From assembly GCF_932274485.2 (NCBI RefSeq), contig NC_065882.2, positions 54,039,431 through 54,103,430 on the forward strand: DNA of 64,000 nt, given 5' to 3'. Made by a program: the position numbers and the translations under genes. The notes beneath the pieces were generated by a model, which was not told the DNA's origin, ran no database searches, and saw only the letters and a list, made by a program, of their open reading frames with translations. This document shows positions 24,788 through 36,835 of the stretch, piece by piece. Positions within the stretch are counted from its first letter, which is position 1, and the number at the start of each line of letters is the position of its first letter. Origin of the DNA: Patella vulgata (taxonomy: Eukaryota > Mollusca > Gastropoda > Patellidae).

Positions 24788-27490
24788 TGTCCCAACAAGT
24801 CAAGCAAAGGTATAAAATCAAATATCTTTAATATCAAAATGGATGCATTATATGCTTATATGTATAAATGAACAGCAGAACGGAACAAGACGAAAATTTG
24901 TTCTTTTAATAATAATTACATTGTAATCTTCAAATTGATCAATTAATAAGATGCCATTAGAACAGAATAGGTGGAAATGTAGATATTTATTGACAAATTA
25001 TGACCAAGATAATGCTAGTTTAATAATATATGAAGATTAATATATGACATGCGACTACCCTAGAAATTCTAAATAATTTAATCAACATTACATTTAATAG
25101 TGTCTCAACATTTTAAAATCCTTTACTCCAATAAAACAATTATATCTATTTTATTATCACAAGAAATCAAATAACACAAGAAGAACATTTGTTATTCTTA
25201 AAATAATAACAAATAAACACTGCAGATAGAAAGGTTGAAACTAAAGTTGTTAAAGTATCTCACACGAGATAAGTAATGAAAATCATTATCAACAAACTAA
25301 CACTTTTGCCCTTTAGTTTAATCAGAAAGTGAGTGATTTAAAGATGTAATTAAATAGAAACTGCAACTAGAAGTCATAAGTCAGACCACTGTCTTAACAC
25401 AAAGATAAAAGTTCTACATTAGACAATTTAACAGTTTTTTGTTTTCTCACATAAAAAAGCTGGGAGAAAACAATAATCATCACATTTCCAGTAAGTGGAT
25501 AAACTCAAGTCGAAGTCAGTCCAGCCCACTATCTCAAGCATGACTCAAACAGCCCTATTGATTGGTGGTGCTCTTTCACATGTAGCCACTAGAAGTTGTG
25601 TAGATCAACCGGTGTATGGAATGAAGGAAAGCTGCGAAGTTAATACCAATGCTAGTTACTTCAATGGACACAGTATTATTGAATGTATTGGCTTTAAGGA
25701 CTCTATATTCTAATTCATGTTATATATTAAGGACAAGTGGTGCTCTAACAATTTAAGTGAAGTCAGTTTATGATATCTATATATATATGTATAGATATAT
25801 CTATATGTAATGTGAGGGTAAGTACATTTACATATGTATAATGTATACTTATATTCTTTCTTCGTCTTGTAATTCTTACAACAATCATTCAGAGCAAAGA
25901 GCATAATGAAATGAAATTGCAATTACGTTTAACATATATTATAAGTTGAATTAAGCAAAGTCACTGATCCATAACCTTTGAATATATACTATATACCACA
26001 TAGATGTTTGTCTTGATATACAAACAGATATACAGATAATGTCATTTATTACAAAGTATCCTCCTGATCATTTGCTTAATACAGTGCAAATGTGACACTA
26101 GTTATACAAATATCATATTTTATTAAATTGATCATTTATTCATAATTAACTGTAATAATTATCTGAATATCAAATAACAATTATATTCATTATTCATTAC
26201 TAACTTATTAGATAATTGATGAAATAAAATCATATCTAGATCATACAAATATGTGAGGAATTTTTAAATGACTAAGTTTCATGTGAATTCAATGTAAACT
26301 ACACACACAAAAATCTCAGAACATTTAATAGTTGTGGGAGGTTCATTCATAATGTGCACAAGAGCATTTCATAACAAGCCTTTTATAACCATGGTGTTAA
26401 TATAATTTTTATGTGGATTACAAATGAACAAAAAAAAATGTTTTAAAGGGGTTCATTGCATGATTTATTTGATTAATATAAAGTGATATCAAGGAAATAT
26501 GAAATAATTTCAAGCGGATGAAAGACAATTTCATTATTTGCAATATAATTTGAGATTTGAGACAATACAACAAAATCTCACACTGAGTGAATATTTATCT
26601 TAATAGTCTGCCTAAATATACAAATGAAGGTCTAATATTATCATTATTATTGTTACCATAGTTTTAGCAATTGTTTTCACACAAATGAATATCCATACAT
26701 ATCAATATCAATTAACATATGAAATGAAATGAAATGGATCGAACACCCGACCCCCAGGCTAGCGAGCTAGCGTCTTACCCATTTAGCCACGTGATCCCCA
26801 AATTAACATATGAACAGTTGCGACCATTAAATGCGATGAAATGCATGAATGAACAATGTTTGAATACAATAGAAATTTGCCACTGATTAATAATAGATTT
26901 ACATTTAGTCTAAGGTTAGTATGTTTCTAATTAAAAATAGGATGCTTTAATATCAGATTGTAAATCTTTTAACCAGCAAGAAGTCTTTGATTTGGGTCAA
27001 GCTTAAATGAACTGGGTAGATCTGATATGATATTTTGAGATGGGCAAGCTCCATATCTTGCATAATCATATTTGGAACCATATTTATCTGTAAAATGCTT
27101 ATTACTGTCTAATCATTTACATTTGATTACTGGTACATGTATTACATTTATCATATCATCCGGGGTTTATGGACTTGCCTGTAGTCCAGTCTTCAACGAT
27201 GAGTTGCATGTTCAATCTAGTTGGGGTTGTAAGATTGAACATACAATAATTCAACAACTCACTTCTTCTTGGTCTAATCTTATATCCCGTAAAAATACTT
27301 AAACAATAATAATATATATACAGGCTAGGTAACTTAATAAGGAACAGTATCTAAGAAATAACTTATCAGAGACCTGCCCTTCAGTATGTACTGCTGCCTG
27401 TATATGGTCAACTGCCTACAACCTACAATATTTCCTCGAATATACTAGAGGTTGCTTGGTAACAATAAATAATAATTATATTTTAAAAAC
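24788..27490. other. Region without recognised gene apart from the tRNA-only retroposon
   Basis: Very AT-rich. A 57-codon ATG frame at about 25540-25713 (+) has three cysteines and is preceded by acceptor-like CAG sites, but no promoter, donor or partner exon was found, so it is not called a gene. Confidence 0.4.
26724..26800 (-). mobile_element. tRNA-only retroposon (77 bp) with perfect 14-bp target duplication
   Basis: On the minus strand it is GGGGATCACGTGGC, then an A box (TGGCTAAATGGGTAAGACGC), a GCTAG/CTAGC stem, a B box (GGTGTTCGATCC) and three ATTTC/ATTTCAT tail repeats. AATTAACATATGAA lies on both sides (26710-26723 and 26801-26814). It is a tRNA-like Pol III transcript that was reverse-transcribed without a SINE body. 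The tail repeat matches the CATTTCATTTC end of SINE-B, hinting at the same LINE partner or a SINE-B with its body deleted. Confidence 0.8.
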
Positions 27491-27494
27491 TTAA

Positions 27495-27879
27495 ACATAC
27501 ATTATGCAAGAGCTAAATCTGTCTATTACAAGTCTTTCTTTAGGCCTGAAATGTTATCTAAATTATTAATTAACCTATCCAGACCATAATCAACTCTAGA
27601 TGGCATCGCTAGTCTGCGATCTTTAGTGGATTGTGAGCCGATTTACTGCATAACTTTCCTTCACGATTTAACGATTAAATGGATAATCGAGACTATGCTG
27701 TTTTTCGTACTGACTTTAGTAATGATGATCAAGGCTAGGCGGAAATTCAATCGCTTTGTTCTCTGTTCATAGTGGATCAATTTGAATGAAATTTTCAGCA
27801 AATTGCCTTTACATTATCTAGTTTTTAACTATTATAGTGAGAACTGCCAACTCGTTATCGAATGTCCCATAATGTATCT
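27495..27879. mobile_element. TTAA-flanked MITE, small copy (385 bp)
   Basis: Ends are ACATACATTATGCAAGAG and, inverted, AGATACATTATGGGACAT, bounded by TTAA at 27491-27494 and 27880-27883. The first ~50 bp and last ~250 bp match the larger copy at 36344-37274. TTAA targets and an AG-like first step fit Kolobok-type elements; that is an inference. Confidence 0.7.
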
Positions 27880-27963
27880 TTAATAATATCTTATAGTATT
27901 TAAGTGACATCCATTCATTCATTTACTGATGTGACTACTTGGGCCTTGATTATGTAATATTAT

Positions 27964-28045
27964 AGATGGATTATCTCATTACTACTATTGTCTATTATTA
28001 CTGTCATAGCTGACCATTGTTAACTTACTTTAGATAATCCATCTT
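27964..28045. repeat. Short inverted repeat (about 82 bp), possible micro-MITE
   Basis: AGATGGATTATCT at the left is inverted at the right (AGATAATCCATCT), around a ~55 bp spacer. It follows the TTAA MITE by about 85 bp. No target duplication found. Confidence 0.45.
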
Positions 28046-28137
28046 GGGTACCCAGTTATGGTGTAAGTCTACCCCTTAATATTGGGTGAATGACTGTATT
28101 AAATACTACCTGATCATAATAATATCCTTTTATGTTA

Positions 28138-28433
28138 CCAGAAGCCAAAGTGGCTCAATGATTAAGGCACTGGCTTTCTTCACAGGAATTAAGAGGTTCA
28201 ATTCCAGTGTTTACAGTGTGGTTTCCCCTTGTCATTGGTGCAATACAAAGAGTGTCTAATCATTTGGATAGTATGGAAAAAAATAAGGGTTGTGTACAAG
28301 TTGTTGTGCACGTAAGGAACCTGTGGCTGTTGGAATTCGAAATAAAAGTAGGCACTTCACAGAATACGTTCGTCTTCATTCGCCAGATTGCTGCAGAACA
28401 GTAGGATGTTAAAACCTATTTCAATTTGTTTTA
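28138..28433 (+). mobile_element. SINE-B copy on the plus strand with 10-bp target duplication
   Basis: The head carries GTGGCTCAATGATTAAGGCA (A box) and GAGGTTCAATTCCAGTG (B box), giving one of the best-kept heads in the window. The body follows with GGTTTCCCCTTGTCATTGG, TTGGAATTCGAAATAAA and a T-rich tail. TTTTATGTTA flanks it (28128-28137 and 28434-28443). Confidence 0.75.
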
Positions 28434-29155
28434 TTTTATGTTATCATGCCTTCCAAATTTCATGCAACAGAATGTGATAGGTGTTTAGTGTGATGCAGGA
28501 TATGTTCACTCTTTTTTTATATGAAAATCAAAATATTAAAATAAATGCTTGAAACAGGCATTCTCTTATATTTTGACACCCCTGTCCAACATTATATTCA
28601 TGTTTTGAATACATGTGTATCTTAAACTCTTGACTGTTGTGTTAACTTTTAGGTGTTTACATGAATTGTTGATGAACAGAAGCTCAAACAGACGGACATG
28701 GTTCAAGACAATAAAATATCAACTCACATACACATAAACCATAGAATGGTCTATATAAATAAAGGTGTCCTTTTAAGATACTTAATAAGCAAGCTACAAA
28801 CAAATTACTGCATATATTCACCTGCAGACAAATCTAACATTGGTAATTAAGCTTGATTAATTTGTACTTGTAACATGTTTGATAGTAATTACACATTATC
28901 TGAAAGATATGAGTTTTGAAATGTAAACATTTTCATTTACTTCGGTTATTAATAATTTCCATCATTTAAACCATTCTGCTTATCTAAAAGGGATAGTATA
29001 GATATCATTTAGTACAAATGTTTGATAACATAGAATTTCTAGCTTAATAAATAACGTGCATTGTCAAATCATCCTTGAATTATGTATGACAATTTATACT
29101 TGATAACATACTTAATGAAGTTTAAGGTCAGAAACATTGGTTAAATTTGTAACTG

Positions 29156-29451
29156 AATCGAAATGGCTTTAAGTCCCACTGTTTTGCTCCAAACGGGCTA
29201 ATGAAGGACAGGCATATGCCATGTAGTACGTGCCATGAGGGAAATTTTGCCAAAACAGAGGCGCTACAGTCTACAATTTCCCTACTGTCAAGAGTTCTTT
29301 TACGTGCAAGCCAATGTGTACACATGATTAGACACTGTCCTTGCCAGGATTAGCATCCTGCATCACTGACCAGGGGAATCCTGGGGAACTTTTCTCGGCA
29401 AACACAGGATAAACCTGAGATCTTCTGGTTAATGATCCAGCGCCTTACTCC
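29156..29451 (-). mobile_element. SINE-B copy with 13-bp imperfect target duplication
   Basis: Minus-strand copy from GGAGTAAGGCGCTGGATC to the CCATTTCGAT end. AAATTTGTAACTG (29143-29155) and AAATTTATAATTG (29452-29464) differ at two places, fitting an older insertion. The 5' end of the tRNA head is missing. Confidence 0.7.
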
Positions 29452-30741
29452 AAATTTATAATTGAGATTGGGATTAATTTGAACAATATCATATCATCTC
29501 TACCTGTGGCTCTACAAAGACAAGATATTTTCATTCATTATTAAAAGTTAAAATCTATCGATACACTGAGATCATATCATTACATTCATTTCCTGATTAG
29601 CCATAGTTGTCAAGTCTACTTGTCTTCTTAGAAACCTATTATACATATTATTAAAAATATACATCAAATAAAATTTATTATGATCGCCTTAAGTGTGGGT
29701 GTTTTGATTAATAGAGACTACTTTCCAATCAGTTGTTTATCTACATGCTGTCTGATAATTCATGGCTGCCATTAGACATTGCCTAAAGATAGTTTCTTTG
29801 ATGGATGTTAACAGCAGCATAAAGTAATCAATGAGGATGTGTTTCAGGCATATTTTTCTATCAAATGATAAAATAATTGAATTAAATGATTAATCATCAT
29901 TTCAAACCAGGTGATTATGCAAGTGTTTATGATTTTACCTTGTCATGGATTAATTTCATAAACATAGGAAGCATGTACAATGAAATTTTAATTTTATGAG
30001 TAAAATAAAATAAGTTAAAAAATCAATGTTCTGTTTAAGCCCCTTTATAGATTGAGATCCTGCATAAAAACCAGTGATCTTGTCCTCATTCTCAGGGCTG
30101 ACATGAAGAAAAGCCAACTTTTCATCTTGTCTAAAAGGTTTTTTTTGACAAAGAAATAACATTTCGGTATCTGATATGGCTAAAAATTTATATGAATGTT
30201 TGATTCATGACTTCGTATTAGCCCAGGTTTTTTGGGTTTTAAATCCTTCAATTTTTTTTTTAGCTTGCCTTTAGAGATCAAAAACCTGACTAAAGCGTAA
30301 AAGCTACATTTAAAGGCACAATCAGTAATGCAAACAATTTCCAGTTAATTTATGTAGGAATATGGAATTCTCTAAATACCAAAGGCTAATTGCCTCTACC
30401 AAATTACCTTGTTTTATCAATATGCCAATTTTGTGAATTCAGTAATCAAATAACAAGGTCATGAAGTGTTCATTTTCATATCTCCTGTAAAAGTTAACTT
30501 GTTAGTCTACTAATACACTGTCTAGCAATAATCATATAAATAACATAAAAAAATTAGCATGATAGTCTCTAAATATATTCACTATTTTTATTACAAATTT
30601 CAAAATGACCACATTTGACTATGATTGATAATAAAACTGACCAAAAAATAATTTGACCTTATCTGAAATCTCTAAAGTATCTTTAAAATCAATGAAAAGC
30701 ATAAGCAGAACCAACATGTTCTGGTAATGGTATATATAGTG

Positions 30742-30758
30742 TATATATATATATATAT
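30742..30758. repeat. TA microsatellite
   Basis: About eight TA units followed by a T run. Typical neutral dinucleotide repeat. Confidence 0.7.
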
Positions 30759-31133
30759 TTAAGGTTGATAGAACACACTAGAAGAATATTAGAGATTTTT
30801 ATGTTTCATGATTAGCTGAGTGTTGTCATATCTTGCCACTAAATTCTACTTCAATGTATTGGAAACATTAAGTTGCCTGTGTGGAACCACCAAGGTCATT
30901 GTGTCTAAAGCAAATTGGAATTGAACATGATACTGTAACCCTCTAGAATCAATATCTGGCTATTCCATCTTTTATTTTCATCATGGTTTTATTATTGTCT
31001 GGTGATGAGAGAGAGAAAAATGTCTAATTAATAAACCAGTAAATTGCCTAGAAAAACATTGTGTTAACATTCCCATAGCATTTTTTAAAATGTAATGGAC
31101 AGTTTAGACAACTGGTCAGATAGATATGGTCAA

Positions 31134-31515
31134 ATCCAATTCAGATGGCTATATATAAATTGGTTGATTAGCGCTGGGGACTTTAATATAAGCTAGGAGA
31201 ATGTAGTGTTCACATGAACTATATAAGCAAAACCAGCAACTGTTTTGACAGTGATAGTCAGAGGTTCTAGTTCAATTTGCAAGAGTATATCTTAATTGAA
31301 ATTGAAAATGCCAACCCCCTAAAAAGGTAATGAAATGTGCATGCATCAAGCAAGCTGAAGTCCATAATTTAAAGTAGATCTGTTCAGACAGCCAAAAAAC
31401 GTCTTTAAGACAGGTAGTGAGTTGGGATTGTTAAACTGGTTTATTTGTCCCAACAAAGCTCAGCTAGCAAAACAAATGCCAGATTTTTAAAACCAACTTC
31501 AGCATCTGACAGTAT
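31134..31515. mobile_element. Eroded copy of the 40535-41003 MITE
   Basis: Four blocks match the intact element in order: ATTCAGATGGCTATA (left end), AGCGCTGGGGACTTTAA, GTTCAGACAGCC with AAGACAGGTAGTGAG and TTAAACTGGTTTATTTG, and TTTTTAAAACCAACTTC with CATCTGACAG (right end). It has lost all CpG steps of the intact copy, as expected of an old methylated repeat. Confidence 0.6.
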
Positions 31516-33185
31516 AATAGATTGGGTAGTTTAAAATAAAAGAGTGTACATCTTGGTTTTTTCAAGACTTGTGTAGTTGTGTCATTTTTAATCCTGATAA
31601 AGATATTCTGCAATAATTAGTAATTCACCAATAGGTGTTTCTGAGATTACAAGATGAATTTCCTGTGTTTACAATCCAGATTGATCAATGACTTGCCAAA
31701 TAAGTTTTGGGGAATCAGAACATCTCAGTTGAATTATTCAGATATCAAAGAATATCTTTAGTTCCTGCTAAAATAAAATGCACATGGTTATTCACTTAAG
31801 GGTCCCAAGATATCTTTTGAACAGAAACACTGATATAATACTTTCTACAAAATTCTAATCCATCAATCAAGATTTGACTAGGTTGACATTATCAAAAGAC
31901 ATTGTGATAAGATGAATACTGCAATATTCAATGTGAATATCATGCTTTGTATGCAAAGAAATCTTACAAGAAAAGACTTTGCTTCTATTTTGCTCCATGC
32001 TAATAGCACTGCCTAAAGTTAATTTGACTTCTTAGAGCTATACATTTTTTAAAAATACATGAAATAATTGATTGACTCTTTTCGTACAGATTGGTTAATA
32101 ACCCATAAATAAAATGTTCTAACTTAATACAAATGATGCAGTAGGTTCTATAATAATTCTGATTATGGTAAAGTGCACAGTATCAGAAACAAAAAAAGGC
32201 CTATGAACTAACAGTTTGGTTTAACACAGTCCTGTAAGTTCTACAAGACAAAGGGCATAATTCATTCTAGAGAATAGCTGTAAATATAAAAAACTATTTC
32301 ATAAAACTGTTCTGCAACACATTGCTGAAACTTAAAAATGAATGAGTGGGTGGAAAACTATTTACATTCCTAAATGAATACTAATGTATTCCTTATTTCA
32401 GGAATAAATGGTTTTGATTTCATCAAAAAAAAATTTTCTTATATAAATGTAGACATAAAAATTGATGTGTTCACAAATTCTTTGTGGAAATGATAGCATG
32501 CTATGAGAAGGGCATTTGTTAGCCAACAACTGTACAATATGAATAAGGGTACATATAATTGGTGGAGAATTGTCATGTTTGACTGTATTTATGTTATGTA
32601 TCTTACATGTTCTCAACATGATGTTTGTAAGCCTATACAAGACAAATATGCGGTGATAAATGATCATTTTTTTCTCCAGGTTTCTGTCACTGAATATTCT
32701 TTAGATCTACATTGGCATTTGTTTTACCAAACTGTGCCAAATGTTGGAAAGGAAATGACTGCACCTAAATGACACTTTTTAAGAGATAAATAAATCCATA
32801 AAGATTAAGCATGCCTTCTGCCATGTATCTGGAATGTTTAAAGTACTTGTACCAATGAAGAAAAGTAGACAATTTCATTACTTATTAATACGGCCTTTAA
32901 TCTGACAAATTGCTACAAATCGGTAATAATTACATAAATTTGTCTGAATATAGAAAATTATCTGAGATTATTGACTAACTACCCTTGCGTTCTTTGTAAT
33001 GGTTTTTGTTAAAGGTTTCTAGTATATGAGCTAATTGTTATATAGTGTGTTTGATGTAAGGCAATTATGCCCCCACCCCCCTATTAAGGCTACTGATTAA
33101 ATAATATTCAGTCAAAACAATTACTTTTGGGTGTAGAACACACCCAATGCTGTAATACATGTATGTTTATCATAGATACAATTTG

Positions 33186-33881
33186 AACAAGCCAACAGTC
33201 AGGCTGATGTCCCCCAAAGAAATCCCGAAATAAATAGATGACACATATTAATTAATTGCATGTTGATCTTTTTCAAAATTATCGGGCAATCAAACTGATT
33301 ATCAACTACACACTAAGTTCCATCACTCTCTATCAGATAGAATCAAAGTCAAAGATTGCTCTGCTTAGCTTTAGCAAGAAATGTTAATTATTGAACTCAG
33401 TCAAGACATTCCCCTAATAAACATCAACATCATGTTTAAACATTCTACCTCAATTAAAAACAGAGTTGTTATGTTCCAAAGTCTTGACCAATCAAATTGT
33501 TTATCACTCCTTGGCCTAAGCAGAAAATTTTCATCAAACTTAGTCAAGGTAATGATATAATGAATCTATACTCAGAGTTTCATAGCTCTCACTTAATTAT
33601 AACCAAAGTTATCGTGCCCAAAAGCATCAACCAATCAAATTGCTTATCTCTGCTTACCATAAGCAGACATTGTTCATCATCAAACTCCATCAAGGCATTC
33701 ACCTAATGAACGCCTACACCAAGTTTGAACATTCTACCTCAATTAGAAGGAGAGTTATTGTGTTTCAAATTCTTGGCCAATCAAATTGCAAACACCTACA
33801 CCAAGTTTGAACATTCTAGCTCAATTAGAAGGAGAGGCCTTGTGTCCCAAAAAGTGTGACAGACAGACAGACAGGGGACAA
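33186..33881. mobile_element. Pearl-like element, copy D (short form)
   Basis: Left end AACAAGCCAACAGTCAGGCT, then the leader unit and about one and a half dimers (key phrase near 33486, 33630 and 33776), then AGACAGACAGACAGG and GGGGACAA. A deletion joins a type 1 unit to the end of a type 2 unit near 33787, and the terminal hairpin is missing. It ends only 540 bp before copy 2 of the 4-bp-TSD TIR element. Confidence 0.7.
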
Positions 33882-34423
33882 TCATTCAGTATGGATATGA
33901 AGAGATTAAATGTAACCACTAAAAATTAAATAATGGCCAGTGAGATATCTTAGGTCAATATAAGAATTAATGTTGGATTTTGTCAAGAGAATTTTGAAGT
34001 TTTCACAGATTAAATATTTTTTACTCAAATTGATTAAAATTGAAAACTCAACTTGTATATTCCACCAATCTTTACTCAATACACCTTAAAATTAGACAAT
34101 CCTATTCAACAAACATTTTTGGCTCCAATTTTTGGTTTTTTTGCAAGGGGTAGACAATGCTGATGTGTTAAAAAAGCAAAGTTTATTGCCAAGGAAGGAA
34201 ACCCACCAGAAAGAAGCATTGCGAAGGAAGGCAAGGATGTCATGTTGTGATATGAGTCAAAGGAGCAATACCTCCATCTCAAAACTGTGATCAGTAAGGA
34301 TTCACAAGATTTCAATGACATAGGGCAATAGCGCACAACAGTAAGTGTTATGTCTTAAGTAGATATAGTATTTATAGGGTTGCAGTGTGACAGGTATTAC
34401 AACTATATATACTATTGTTATTT

Positions 34424-35389
34424 GTGACCCGTGCTGGCTAAATGAGCTACAGACAAAACACCTGAAAATTTTGATTTTGGTCGAAATTGAGATTTTCACA
34501 AAAATGAGTCTATAAATATACTATCTATCAATCTAAAATATCAAAATAACAATAAAACATTTTGAAACACCTTTATTTGGACACTTTCTCAAGTCATTAT
34601 TTAGCCCGAATAATTAATCCAAGCGGTGATTATTTGACATTTTCTTTCGTCTTAAAAAAAGAAATCATAAATTTATATTGATGGTTGAATTCCGTTTACT
34701 GTAACTTTATATTATTAATGTTTGAAATTTTATTATCAGCAAGGTTCAGAAAAATTTGAATGTAAAAGTCGAAAACCGACAAATCTCGAGTGAGAAAATT
34801 TTCCGCCTTTTGTTTCACTATATCAAAAGTCCCTAAAGTGAACGTAAGCATCTTTTACAAATGAAATGGAAATTTCTATCATTCTATCAGTGAATCAGAT
34901 TCTGATACCCTTATGGTACCTGAAAATAATATGTACATGCAAAACCTTAGTTTAGTTCAGTCTTGTAACATATAGCTATGGCGTTTTTTATGATTCTAAA
35001 GAAACTAAACTTGATTACCCAATAAACAATTTTAATCTCTTGACCACTAAAGGTGCTAATTAATTGATGAGATTAACAGAAGTTATTGTCATTAAAGTTA
35101 TAATATACAAAATATGGATTACTAAAGTATGGAGTATTCTCATTTGTCCTAAATTATAACACTGTCATAGGAAATTTTTTTTTAAACAACTAAATAGCAT
35201 ATAAACGGCCTGGTTGCTATGTGATTTTGTTTTGGAACATACCAACATCTTTAACTTGCTTTTTCTCAAAACTTACTTTCCTGACTTGGGCACCTTCAAA
35301 CTGACACAGCTCAGTCAATTTTTGCCCGAATCAAACCAACAATACATCAAAATTTCCTCATTGCGACTCATTATGCCTTCACAGGTTAC
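34424..35389. mobile_element. TIR element, copy 2 (uninterrupted, 966 bp)
   Basis: Ends GTGACCCGTGCTGGCTAAAT and, inverted, GTAACCTGTGAAGGCATAAT; ATTT on both sides (34420-34423 and 35390-35393). Interior blocks follow the order of copy 1 but without the pearl-like insertion and without about 300 bp seen at 17060-17364. No transposase frame, so non-autonomous. Confidence 0.7.
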
Positions 35390-35463
35390 ATTTCTGACTA
35401 GGATTTTTTTAAATTCTCAAAACACTGACCTGTGGAGTGTTTACAAAAATTATAATACTCAGA

Positions 35464-35730
35464 GAGAGAAAGAGAGAGAGATGGGGTTTAACGTCCACTC
35501 GACACAACTAGGTCATTTCGGGACTAACATATGGTTTAATTTTATTTCAATAATTTGCTTGCGCATAGGGGTCTTTAGCAGTGGGAGGAAACCGGAGAAC
35601 CCGGAGAAAACCCACGAGGTTGGACAGGCGACCCTACTCCTTGTCACGTACAACCGGAGATTCGAAACCACTCAATGAAGACTTTATGATACAGCGCAAG
35701 CACGCTAACCATTCAGCCATCCAACCCCCC
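35464..35730 (-). mobile_element. SINE-A, best-preserved copy, with 14-bp target duplication
   Basis: The minus strand starts GGTTGGATGGCTGAATGGTT (A box) and has GGTTTCGAATCTCC (B box), then TCTCCGGTTTCCTCCCACTG and the 3' end GTTAAACCCCATCTCTCTC. TTATAATACTCAGA occurs on both sides (35450-35463 and 35731-35744). It lies 75 bp outside the TIR element that precedes it. Perfect duplication and good boxes make it the youngest-looking SINE-A here. Confidence 0.85.
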
Positions 35731-36547
35731 TTATAATACTCAGACAAACTTATCTGGTATGGCCATATAGCAATATTCTTTATGGTACTGCAACCATAAT
35801 GTAAAAATACTATGTATAATAACCGTATAAACCCTGCGGTATGGTAAATCTGACAAGTTATCATCCCGAACAATATACTGTACCAAGACATTCATTGGCA
35901 GCCAGAGACATGCAGAATGAATGGAATTCCTGTCAGCATATCTGTGATTTGATTATTTGTATATATAAGCATTTGCTCAAAGCCTGTTTGACAGGCATAG
36001 AATTTAAACTCTTTATTAAAGACTGAAGTTCATTTTGTCCTGATCATTGACATCACATTTCCGTTAACCCATGTAACATCAGATGAGTAAATTCATCGAA
36101 TGAGTGAAGTTAATAATCTTGGTATCAAACTAGATGAAGCGCCAAAGCAAGGTAATTATAAGCCAGCAAGACAAAGTAATAGCTATTCAAGTCACATGCC
36201 ATCTTTATGGTACTGTTTACTGTAGAGAGAGGATCAAACAATCTTATTGTCAGGTCAGATAGAAGTACATCTATAGTTATATAACATATGATGAATAGCA
36301 ATTGTTGTATCATATATAGGGTTATTTTTATAATGTTATTTAAACATACATTATGCAAGAGCTAAATCTGATTATTGCAAGTCTTTATTTAGGCTTCAGA
36401 TGTCATAGAAATTATAAATTAGATCTTTATTTACACAACAAGCACAAAATCAACTCTGTAGACCCACGGATGGCTTGGATTTAATCACGATTTCATTGAT
36501 TGATTAAATTTTTAAATGGCGTCGTAAGCGGAGATTAACCATTACGT

Positions 36548-36555
36548 TGACGTCA
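36548..36555. promoter_or_regulatory. CRE palindrome (TGACGTCA)
   Basis: A perfect 8-bp cAMP-response element in the middle of the large TTAA element, 85 bp upstream of a TATATATA box and 125 bp upstream of an ATG. A chance hit is possible in 64 kb, so weight comes only from the nearby TATA box. Confidence 0.3.
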
Positions 36556-36679
36556 TACTCCCGGAAATTTTAGATCGAGGCTAAATGATAGAGTGTACGA
36601 AGGGAGGCTGCATGTCAGTCAATTTGATTGAAAGTTCGATATATATACGGCCTTGATATTGTGTTTAGTTGTGGTCAAA

Positions 36680-36835
36680 ATGAAAGTTTGGATGTCGGTA
36701 TTATACGTTCTTTTGTCACTTGCGTTTACAGAAAAATTATGGAAATTGATAAACATCGCAGCTAACATCACCCTGGTTGAATTGCAGCCCCATTGGATCA
36801 CTGTTTCCTATTTGTCTGCTTGGGGAGTTACGTAG
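36680..36835 (+). CDS. Short frame with signal-peptide-like start, inside a TTAA element
   Basis: A 51-codon frame begins with a Lys then a hydrophobic run (VLYVLLSLAF), which resembles a signal peptide, and closes at a TAG. A TATATATA box lies at 36640-36647 and a perfect cAMP-response palindrome (TGACGTCA) at 36548-36555, both upstream in the same orientation; the ATG has A at -3. No convincing donor was found, so it is either a tiny single-exon frame or an exon fragment. It sits in the extra middle part of the larger TTAA element copy, so it may be captured host DNA or chance. Family unknown; low confidence as a gene. Confidence 0.2.
   Translation: MKVWMSVLYVLLSLAFTEKLWKLINIAANITLVELQPHWITVSYLSAWGVT

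Larger units (their letters stand above)
29465..33185. other. Region without recognised gene apart from an eroded MITE
   Basis: AT-rich. An 89-codon plus frame at 32503-32772 is crossed by an acceptor-like TTTTTTCTCCAG and has an opposing frame of equal length; neither is supported. Confidence 0.4.

Noticed and set aside
25495-25713. Cysteine-containing frame as an exon of a secreted protein
   Set aside because: No promoter, donor or partner exon and no hydrophobic leader; the acceptor-like CAGs are common.
11750-33881. Reading the ~150 bp repeat arrays as CRISPR
   Set aside because: Units are long, adjoining and without unique spacers, and the genome is eukaryotic; these are tandem repeats inside transposable elements.
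35214-35678. 154-codon plus frame
   Set aside because: It joins the end of a TIR element to a SINE-A, crossing the SINE's target duplication; a chance frame.
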